Shown piece by piece: positions 54,286 through 64,000 of a stretch of 64,000 bases of DNA. Both the position numbers and the translations under genes were made by a program. Origin of the DNA: Leptidea sinapis. Its lineage: Eukaryota; Arthropoda; Insecta; Lepidoptera; Pieridae. Location: positions 1,681,501 through 1,745,500 of the forward strand of contig NC_066266.1 in assembly GCF_905404315.1 (NCBI RefSeq). Direction: 5' to 3'. Position 1 is the stretch's first letter; each line of letters begins with the position of its first letter. The notes beneath the pieces were generated by a model that was given only the letters and a program-made list of their open reading frames with translations, did not search any database and was not told the DNA's origin.

Positions 54286-57200
54286 TGTGTTCTACAAAGT
54301 CGTAATACAATATTTCAATCTATCATCAATACTTTCGCAGCGCACGCCATGTAAAGAATATTTTAGGTAATTTTTTTACACACTGGGTTACATTATTAGA
54401 CTTTTAGTAAGGATCCCTAATTTTTTTGAAAATATAACACAGCCGGATATAGTGGACTCTTCCCAACAGTAATTTTTTTTAAGTCTGTTCAGTAGTTTCC
54501 ACGCCTATTCAATGCAAACAAACAAACAATCAGATCTTTCCTCTTTATAATATTAGTATAGATAGTATATACTGACAACCTGTAACAAATGATAAGATAA
54601 TTTTCTCAGCAGTATGATATGAAGGTAGTTTACAAAACATTCCGTCTGCAACGTGGGAATTTATAAGCAATCATCTTCCACAGATTTAATAGCTACTCGT
54701 ACAAACCGTTAAGTTGATCACAATATGTGAGTATAACGAATGCTAATAGAGGTATGTTTTAATTTTTGTTTTGTTTTCAATTGCTTATGTCTTTATGTTA
54801 TTATAAATACAAATATATAGGTATTCTTTGTGTTATATGGATATTATTTACCAAAATAAAATTGTTTCTTGATAAATTAGAATAACTAACTGTATGTACA
54901 GTGTTCGTCCGGGGCAGCACTACCACCATACATATTTCTGCTGTCAAGTCTCATACCTACCAAATATATCGAACATAAAATTTCTAGAACCACAATAATC
55001 ATTATATTCCATCTTGCAACTGCGTAACTGTGCTTGGAATAGAATAATATTAAAATCGCTATACAAAAATAGGTGTTGATCGTAGACGGGTGACAATTTG
55101 AAGTTGTATGTATTATAAATAACTAAATGCCTAAAAAAATTGCCAACAACACATATTTTGGGGTGGGTGACCATTATCATATAGGAGAATGAAAAACAGA
55201 TGTTGGCCGATTCTCGGACCTACCCGATATACACACAAATTTTCAAATAAATTCGTTTAGCCGTTTTGAAAGAGTTTGGTAACAAACACCGGGACACGAG
55301 AATTTTATATATAAGATGACACATATCGCTCCATCGGGGTTACGTTAACGCTACGGTTTAAGTCGTCATGTAATGCTTTAGCACCCGGAGCTCTTGATAC
55401 TTATATGGGCCGATGATTCAAATCAAATCAAATTCATTTTACGCGTCCGTTAAATTAAACATTATTAAGATCTTAGATCTATTATTAACATACAATTAAA
55501 TTAGATATTAGTCAAGAGATTTAGATATTAAGGGATTTACAAATTTTCCGCAAGGTTATAATGCAACAAAAATGCCGGAATGAATTCCATGATCGGCATT
55601 TATAAAGGGGTTTTTGCGCAAGTCACAAGGCTTCGAATAAAAGTCCAGCTTCGGAAAGTGGGGTTGAAAATAAAACAACCTGTACCTAACACCCGTGTAA
55701 GCCTGCAAGAGTTGTCCTTCAGATTTCTTCCTCTAAAAGGTTCATACAAAACATGATTGTGAAATCCATGTTGAATTTGAAAGTGCATGGATACAAATGC
55801 TGCTGCAAGTAGTGGCCAACTATTAAGTCAGCAGTAGACAGAAAAAATGATGTCGATGACGTCAGGTCGTCGCTTGGTTACGGTGTGCAAAACAAGCATC
55901 ACTAGGATATTATTATTAATTCTTAATTTAAATTTATATAATTAAAAAATAAATTTATCTTTTCTGTATTATTGATTGAGGTAAAGGTGTTTGTTTCTGA
56001 TGCTGATTATTATTATCATTATTATAATGATGAAAAAACAATGAAGCCATCTGGGTTAAGTAAAAAATGTAGGTATTTATTTTTCTGTTAGAACTATTAT
56101 AGCGATACAGAACAACAAAAGTCAAAACGTGAATGTATATCACTATATGTAACGGTAATGAAACTGCAAGCCGTACTGACGCAACAGGACGAGTGCGAGG
56201 GGGTGAAATGGGAACGGAAGGGGGCTTCACTTTCCAGCGAGGTCCAGAGATAATGTAGCCGTGTATTCATGAAATCATATAACACCAAAAATGAGTTTGA
56301 AGTATTCATCTTAACACCTAGTGTTCTCTATCTTCTCGGTACGTCACTACTCCTGGTAGGAAGTAAACAGCAGAATGACAATTGATAACGCTCCGTAAAG
56401 CGCGCCAAAACTTTCTAAGTATAAAACAACGGCACAGTTATTAGGTAGGGAAAGGAAATGAACACAGGAAGAAGCCAATCACATCGCTGAATGTGATTGG
56501 TTGACAATTAAAGCTGTCCCACTCAACAGACACGTTGGATAAAACGCGCCAGCTAGAATTAGTTTATACTGCCTTCAAAAATACTCAAGCGAGTCGGACT
56601 TCGACATTTTAGCGCCTTACAAATAAACTTGGTTTAAAGTTATATGGGAATTGATTTTAAAATTATGTACCTGAGAATAAACCAAGAATATGTAAAATAT
56701 TGACTATATCACTGACAACACTATTTAGACGCCTCTTAATATGCCTAATTTTAGGGTAGATAGTTTGCATGAGAGCGTCAATTATTGAGTATTTAATATA
56801 CAGTAAGTTATCACTTATGTGACGCAGTCATTGCCCACTTATATAAAAATTCCAACATGGCCGACCAAGCACAAAAGCTATAAGTTATAATGTGCCATTT
56901 GTCATTGTCTCTGCGTGACAATACCAACTTCGTCTATTGTTATTGGTGCAGCGTCGGGTTACCTAGTTTCATAATTGCTAGAACGAATATGGCAACAAAA
57001 AACTTAATGCGTATATGGTTTGTTATGGAGTACTTTACTAACAGGAGACGACATTACCATACCATCTAACCACACAATCCATACATAAATAAAATTGATA
57101 TAACTGTTGCCGCTACAATAATATATAATAAAAACCAAAATGGCAAAATACCAAACTTGCATAGGCAAACAGATAAAAAAAACAGTGTGTAACAGTTTAG

Positions 57201-58978
57201 CGAGATTAATGATTTTTTTCCCCATAACAAAAAATGCCAACATGCATGTGTTTCTATGTACGGTACATATACACAATATACAAACTTACTAGTTGATCCG
57301 ATACACGATGTTCTGTACATAATAAATAAAATACTGTTTTTTATCGAATTGTCAATAATATTTCATAACATATAGAATTATTTCTTAAAATATGATCCCG
57401 GTTGTTATAATGAAATTGTTTCACAGCAGAACTGTCAAACCATGTGTCAATAAATTCTCTCATAGAAAGGATGTCCATACAAAACAAATTTTGGCAATAA
57501 AAATAATTATGGGTCCCAAATCGAAACTAATAAAACAAACTATCCTATCTTTCAAGTTGGACTAAATTGCACTCCATGAACTAATCCCGTTAATAAACCC
57601 GTTAAAATCCGTTCATTATATTATGTATAAAACGTCTTTGATTAGTAAAGGAGTTCACTGGAAACAAAGAAGACAGAGGTGTCGGTTACGTAAACAGTAC
57701 TGCCAAAAAAATAAATACAATTTTTTGGTTTATAGGGTTCCGTACCCAAATGGCACAAAACGAATCCCTTATGGATTCGTCATGTCTGTCGGTCGGTCCT
57801 TCCGTATGTCACAGCCATTTTTTTCTGAAACCATAAGAACTCGTTTTTTGTAAACTGAATAGTTTGCGCGAGAAACACTTCAAAAATATATGATATTGTT
57901 ATGATGTGAATTACCATGCAAACTTCCACCGAAAATTGGTTTGAACGAGATCTAGTAAGTAGTTTTTAAATCGAAAACCTACAAGAACTTTTATATTAGG
58001 TATGTTACTCGCATTTGGCCGCTTTCCATAATTATAATATTCACCATCACAACAAAACACCTTTACAGCAATATATAATACAGATAAAATAAATCGTAAT
58101 TTATTTATATTATTATTAATAAATAATGTTTATAAATAATAGTTTTAGTATTATTAATAAAATAAAATAAATAGTCCTATTGATGCTTGTTTTGCACACC
58201 GTAACAAAACGACGATGTGACGTCATCATCATAGGTATTTATTAGTCAAAAAATATACGTGTCGGATTAGTAATAACCAACAATATACTAAAACCATCTC
58301 CAAAACACGCTGCGTATGGATTAAGTATTATGCCGATCGGTTCAGTAGTTTTCGTCGTATAGCCAATGGAAAAGAATGGCTCTCCATTATTTAATATAGA
58401 TATACTAGTCTTTCCCGCCCGCTTCGCTGGGCGAATTTTAAAAGGAAATAAATTAAATTTTATTTATCTTATTACAAATAATAATAAACAATTTAGGATA
58501 AATTTCGCATCGAATGGTGGTAGTTTCATGTCGATACAATCTGTAGTATAGGCGTGATTGAGCCTCAAACAAAGACCATTTTCATTATATATACATAGAT
58601 AGAAGGTGTATGTACTATTCAGTAAATGACGTAAGTTTAAGCTTTAAATTGATATAGACAGGAAAACAACATCACGGACAGGAGGATAACAATTATTATG
58701 GGCGTAAGTCTTAAATCCCTGACATAATTACATGTCATTATCATACAGCTCCGTACGTATCCAACAAATATTCTCTGCAAAAATGTTTATGTCCTGAGAT
58801 CAATATAATGTAATGTGAAAAAAACAGAGGCACCTAAAATGCAGAATTATAGTAAATGCATTTTATACAAATAATATCCAAAAACTTCTTTGTCCACATC
58901 TAAAGATCGAAAGACAGATAAAGTTGCAGAATAAAAAGTAAGCGTAACAGAAGTATGAAATAAAAATATTTATCAGAA
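54286..58978. other. Intergenic, no gene recognised
   Basis: 56,150-56,270 is the reverse of a repeat in ena intron 6. 57,292-57,340, 57,505-57,615 and 58,405-58,600 belong to repeat families also seen in ena introns 3 and 4. The rest is AT-rich with only short chance open frames. Confidence 0.4.
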
Positions 58979-59280
58979 ATGAGGAGATCCGTGGGAGAAC
59001 CAAAGTAACCGATATAGTCCAAATGATTGCGAAACTAAGTGGCAGTGGGCAGGGCACATAGTTCGACGGCCAAACGTTGGGGCAGTAAAGTCCTCGAATG
59101 GCCAACACGTGCCGGAAGGCGCAGTGTTGGTAGGCCCCCTACAAGATGGACCGACGATCTGGTTAAGATTGCCGGAATACGTTGGATGAGGGCAGCGCAG
59201 GCCCGATCGTCATGGAGATCTTTGGGGGAGGCCTTTGTCCAGCAATGGACGTCTAACGGCTGAGGATGATGATGATGATG
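58979..59280 (+). mobile_element. RTE-type LINE C-terminal fragment
   Basis: Encodes IAKLSGQWAGHIVRR, then (one frame on) KRWGSKVLEWPTRAGRRSVG, RPPTRWTDDLVKIAGIRW and SLGEAFVQQWTSNG. WAGHIxRR, GRPxxRWxDD and ExxVQQW are the C-terminal signature of RTE/craniofacial-like ORFs common in insects. The tail is a (gat)n run (59,268-59,280). Confidence 0.75.
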
Positions 59281-60307
59281 TAACAGAAGTAACACTTAGT
59301 AACACCTTCTAAAGAAATAGCTACTTTAAAATCGCGCTGCTAAGAATCATTTTAAATCATACACAGTGCGTAGCCGTGTTGGATTCATAACACATTCATA
59401 AATAAATGAGTGTATGCACAAATCGCACGATACGTCTACTAATGTACTAAGGTGTAATGTGTACGTTTGTTTTGTTGTTGTAGTAGTTCTTTTATAGTAA
59501 ATATTATTTAACATATTCATAGAGGAAGATACCCACGAAATTGACGGAGATTGTACACGTTGGTGACCGTACTTGCATAACTCTTTTATGAATAGATTTT
59601 AGTTTAATATTTAACTTTGTATTTATGTACTTGATGATAGGAAAATTAATAAAGTTTTTATTAAATTTATTTATTTTTATATATTTTGACTTTGATTGAC
59701 AACCGACCAACATGTCTACCTCGAGGTATCCGCGCGCCAGTATGTATGTTTTCGTACCTAGGCGCAGTGACAGACATCAGTTATGAGCGGAGGTCTCCTA
59801 CACTTGCCTCGCTACAAACACTCTCTTTCGTTTCATAGCTTTCTTTCCTCATTTGTGAACCGGCCTTACCGGAACAAATCTCTCATTCCCTTCACCATTT
59901 GCTATGGTCACACCTAACACCATAACTAACACCTAATATAAAACCCTTTAGAATTCTTCATAATATTTCTTAATCGCTTTATCATTACTGTCTTGTAGCG
60001 ATAAAGTCGAGTTTTGTGGAAATTGCTCTGTGACTCTGTCTATAGTATTTATTTACTTCTTAGGGTTCCGTACGCGTTCTGTGTGTATTTCTACGGTATA
60101 ATCACAAATTTAATGTAAAATGAAGGATTTTGAAATCCTCAGTGCAAATGAAAAAAGTTTATTTTTTCAAAAGTATTTCAAAATTTACCAGTAGCAGTAT
60201 ACCCCAACAAATATCACTTGGGGACTTTCAAAGTTGGAAGCAATCGCCCACCTTAAGGCCTGCAAAGAATCTCTTGATCTTGCTATGTTCATTGGTTGTT
60301 AATTTTT
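59281..60307. other. Intergenic, nothing recognised
   Basis: AT-rich; agggttccgtacgcgttc at 60,063 and a LINE-like ccaccttaaggcctgcaaag at 60,250 are repeat scraps. Confidence 0.35.
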
Positions 60308-60557
60308 TTTATGACAGTAAGGGACGAGACGAGCTGGACATTCAGCCGATGGCAATTGACACGCCCTGCCCATTACAATGCAGTGCTGCTCAGGATACTT
60401 GCGACATAAGATTTGCGCAGTAATTTCACTAGCTACGGCGCCCATCAGACTGAAACACAATAATGCTCACACATTACTGCTTCATGGTAGAATTAGGCAC
60501 CATTGTGATACCCATAATCTATCCGGGATCCGGTGCAAAGGAGCCTCCCACTGGTAG
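60308..60557 (-). repeat. Family R repeat
   Basis: Reverse copy from tttttatgacagtaaggga to gaggagcctcccactggta-type end; deletion near 60,400. Confidence 0.7.
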
Positions 60558-60756
60558 CTCATCATCACCTATCCATATGAGACTCTTGCCCGTTAGCCCC
60601 CGAAACTATAATTTCAAAATACATAGTATTATATCTTGTACCAAACCCTTTGTGGCTGAAAACGACTCGCACTTGAACGGTTATTTACGAATTTTATTTG
60701 TCCGACGAATTTTATACTTCCTGCACATTCAAATTCTACCGCCAAATATTGACGAC

Positions 60757-60990
60757 CCATATAGCCGAATAGTGACCCTGAGTACTAAGCTAGAGGTCCC
60801 GGATTCAAATCCCGGTACAATCATTTATAATTATGATGAATATGGATGTTTGTTTCCGAGTCATGGATGTTTAAAAGTATTTATGTATGCTTTATTAAGT
60901 ATATCGTATTAAATATATCGTTGTCTTGTACCCATAGTATAGGCTGTGCCCAGTTTTGGGCAAGATAATTTGTGTAAAGTGTGTCAATAT
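60757..60990 (+). mobile_element. SINE family 1
   Basis: Head atagccgaatagtgaccctg with B box ggattcaaatcccgg, body gatgaatatggatgtttg, end gtgtgtcaatatt. Confidence 0.65.
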
Positions 60991-61394
60991 TGAATTAAAA
61001 TTGAAAATTATTATAAAATAGCGATGTACACTGCGTGCATATCATATAGGCAATGCCTTTCTCGTTAAGAACCTAAATAAATATAACACTAGTGTTGAAG
61101 TTGTTTTTATTTAATTTGTATTATATTATTTGGTTGGTAGCTAGAATGACACAAACTAAAATTAAGTTGACCAAATGGTCTGGAAACTATTTGCGAAACA
61201 CAAACATGTTCAACATTTAGAACTCAACACTTAGCGCTGTCGGTTGACTAAGCGGAACTACTACAACTAGTTAGATCTATAGTGCGAGTGCCTACCGCAC
61301 CTGTCTTCATAAAAATCGAGTTATTTATATGGAATGTGCTTTCTTGTGCGGTGTTACCAGGATGAGACAGGATACCTACAAAAAAGCGTGTACG

Positions 61395-61660
61395 TGTGTG
61401 TCTAAAAGGCCGGCAACGCTCCTGTAAGTCCTCTAGTGTTACAGGAGAATGGCGGCCGTGATCACTTAACAGGTGACTCGTTTATCATCATCTTTCATAA
61501 AAAAGTGTGTGTGCGCATGCAAGAAGTTTTACTTCTTTGGCCTAAAAAAGCATACATTCTTAAAATTATTTATTCCTCGTGCTATTCTATGTTTGTAGAA
61601 AGAACAATATTGTAATATTGCAACAATGGTTTTGACAATTAATTATTAAATAACAAATAC
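61395..61660 (+). mobile_element. LINE 3' end followed by a repeat shared with 22,495
   Basis: aaaggccggcaacgctcctg and gaatggcggccgtgatcact resemble LINE 3' regions. From 61,500, ttattcctcgtgctattc recurs at 22,568. Confidence 0.45.
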
Positions 61661-61967
61661 GGCTGTACGGGCTTGAACCCTTTGCATGTCTTAATAATGG
61701 ACGAAGAAACCAAAAAAAAAAAATAACGAATGTCGCAAACGTCAGAAAATTTTATGAACCAACTTCAACCTGGTACTTTTGTGTTACAGTGATGCGCGGG
61801 CATATATATTATAATTTCACTCTCATAATTTTTTCATAACGCGCCGAAAGAAGTATAACTTCAACAAAAAAAAAATAGAAACTACGAGCGACCACTAGAT
61901 ACTTTAATACTTATATACATATATCCGTTAAGTTAAAAAATACAAACTACCAGTCATAAGAAACACC

Positions 61968-62115
61968 AGGGAGAAAACTAACTAGATGGAAGGACGACCT
62001 TAGACGGACAGTTGGCCCTAACTGGATAGACGTAGCACAGGATAGAGACGAGTGGGCATCTTTGGAGGAGGCCTTTACCCAATCCTGGGTTCTTGGTAAC
62101 AAATTTAGTTATAAT
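61968..62115 (+). mobile_element. RTE-type LINE C-terminal fragment, second subfamily
   Basis: Encodes RKLTRWKDDLRRTVGPNWID, VAQDRDEWASLEEAFTQSWV; same signature as 58,979-59,280 but clearly diverged from it. Confidence 0.65.
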
Positions 62116-63765
62116 TATTACTTTTCTTACAATATTTAAAAAAAACTTTGTAAAAGCAAGAAACAAATGGCTTATTTATTTACCAGTCATTATGAAGACA
62201 ACTTGACCTCGAAGGTACGACCTCTAAAGCTAAAGGCACAGTAAAAGACATTTAGTTCGACGTATCGATTTGCGATTTAGCCCTCATAAAAGTATTCAAG
62301 GAAATTGGACGAAGACTAATACATGATCAATGAGTTTACTGTCGCATTATGCGGGTATTTGTATAAAAGCGTTTAAATGTATAAGCAGGTACAAGCCTTT
62401 ACTGACGTAATATTTAGATGAGTTTAGGCTTAGCGTAATCTTCGTTTACGTTTTTATCGTCAATTGACATATGAATTTATACTGAACTTAAGTAAGACAT
62501 GTGTTTCATCACACTCAGCTAAGTAAAGTCTGAGCAAAGTCTAAGTAAACTCCATAGATTTCAGGCTCAGTGTACAATGGTGGTCATAATTTGATATAGA
62601 TTCACTTTTTACCAGGGGCGTGCAGAACCTAAGCAAATATAATCCACTAGTGATAGGCAATATTTTAGTTCCATTATTCTATAACAAAATTTCTATTGAA
62701 CCCATAAAGTTTTAGCTTACTTACTTTTAAAACCACAAAATTAACATGTTGAGAGTAAATCACAATGACAACCTCTTCGCGATATGTGTGCTATATCTAA
62801 AAATTATATTATTAAGGTAGGTACTTGTATCTACAGTGTCTACCTTGCGAGAAAAGCAATGCACACTCTTGATTTTTAACTTATTCAATAATTTTGTTTG
62901 TTTAAACGGGTCAATGATTTCTTTCCTAACTGATTTCACCAATAACACTACAATTTAAACATAATAAAACTTAGTTTTACTTAAACTACTTCAAATACCA
63001 GTCTTGATCTCGATTTAAATCATTTCACTGACAGATGTTAAGCACATTTACGAAAAAAGATTAAACATGACAAAAAAAAAAGAATGTATCAAAAGTCTTA
63101 TCGATAAGCATGATCAAAAATCAAAATTCTTATATTTCAATGTTTTCTGTCCAACGCGTAAACTATTCTAAATGCAAGCGTTTAGGTAAATGGATTTCAA
63201 TCTGTCCGTTTTCATCACACGTCCACTCAATTGGAATTGATGGACGTATCATCATAGGGCAACTATTGTCGACCAATACATATCGGAGTGAAATATAAGC
63301 TGAATACCCACAAAATAGTTCCCAGGGTGCTTAAAAATGCTTTCGTTAAGAGCCCAGTGTAAAATACGCACAGTGGGTATTTTATGGCAAAAAAATATTA
63401 TAAGCGAAAGGAACTGCAGGGTTATTCACCTTAAATTGAATTGAAATTTGAAAGTGATGCCTATTACAATGCAATGCCGCAGAAATTAATGAAAAACACA
63501 AAATTTAGAGCAAATATTTAAGGGCCTATTTTATATCATTAAACGAGCAATAATTGTATTCAATTTTGAGTCAGAAAAAGTTTGAATATTGTGTGATATA
63601 TATATGGAAACGGTTCCAAAGATTTTCATAAAATCAGGATTACGGGGGCGATAAATCGATCTAGCAAGGTTTCAATATTTAAAACAGTGTACTTCTATCC
63701 ATCTTTAAATGAGAAACAGCTACAATAACATTAGAATAGAAAGGCAAATTTCGCCACTGTATACA
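62116..63765. other. Intergenic, nothing recognised
   Basis: AT-rich DNA without repeats that I can match and without convincing exons. A family R scrap (attacaatgcaatgccgcag) is at 63,463. Confidence 0.35.
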
Positions 63766-63828
63766 AGACTGTAATAGCTCAGATGGGTGATTCAGAAGAC
63801 CCCGGTTCGAATCCAGATGTCCTATTAG
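63766..63828 (+). mobile_element. tRNA-like SINE head
   Basis: ctgtaatagctcagatgg and ccccggttcgaatccagatg look like A and B boxes, but the outer stems do not pair as in a tRNA gene. Confidence 0.45.
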
Positions 63829-64000
63829 TTTTTTTTTGTTCAAGTATTGTATATTCTTAAAAATCCGAGCAAGTCTCGGTGGTCCGGATATTATCTCATT
63901 ATGTGGCCTCTGATATTGACAGGTGTAGTTCTTTGATGTGCGGTATTCGAAACTGAGCCCCAGAGTAAATCGTGATATCGGTCATCAAAGAAATCAATAG

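Noticed and set aside
60463..60912. 149-codon open frame on the plus strand
   Set aside because: It runs through the end of a family R repeat into a SINE; a composite of repeats.
1..64000. CRISPR arrays, prokaryotic operons or phage genes
   Set aside because: Gene structure, splice signals and repeat types are those of an insect nucleus; no spaced direct-repeat array was seen.

Overview
The window looks like nuclear DNA from a moth or butterfly (Lepidoptera). It is AT-rich, its genes are split into small exons with GT-AG introns, and it is packed with interspersed repeats, SINE-like tRNA-derived units, decayed non-LTR retrotransposons and foldback elements. The most abundant repeat (begins accagtgggaggctcc, ends with an A run) has the look of repeats I associate with lepidopteran genomes; that placement is from memory, not from a search. 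Most of the long open frames in the window are not genes: they lie in repeats or opposite real exons.

Two genes can be supported, arranged tail to tail. (1) Plus strand, about 94 to 15,190: the 3' part of a gene whose 5' end is outside the window. It is a chain of very small exons (24-57 nt, possibly one of 6 nt). All are phase 1 at both ends, so each is removable without a frameshift. They encode Gly/Lys/His/Pro-rich units of the type KGTACSPKGHGHK. A terminal exon with stop codon and AATAAA closes it. A three-exon block is present twice through a local duplication (about 1,379-6,200 and 6,576-8,700), and a ninth unit at 10,297 is a more distant copy. The introns of both blocks carry a decayed coding segment that may be a Kunitz-domain remnant. 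I cannot name this gene.

(2) Minus strand, 48,868 down to 21,008: a complete Enabled (Ena/VASP family) gene in 14 coding exons. All junctions are GT-AG and in phase, for a predicted 680 residues. The parts in order are a 158-residue N-terminal extension, the EVH1 domain, a His/Gln-rich and then proline-rich core, and the EVH2 region with G-actin-binding, F-actin-binding and C-terminal tetramerisation segments. The last nine residues come from a 29-nt coding exon 1.9 kb further on. A textbook Inr (TCAGTT) and DPE (GGACGTG) at exactly +28 mark a probable start of transcription at 49,103. A repeat-poor stretch of nearly 5 kb after the stop probably holds the 3'UTR.

The introns of both genes, the 1.1 kb between their 3' ends and the whole right flank (49.1-64 kb) consist of repeats and unassigned AT-rich DNA. 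I recognise no gene in the right flank. Several transposon insertions lie within about 10 nt of a splice donor, and one of them duplicated a donor in its target site.
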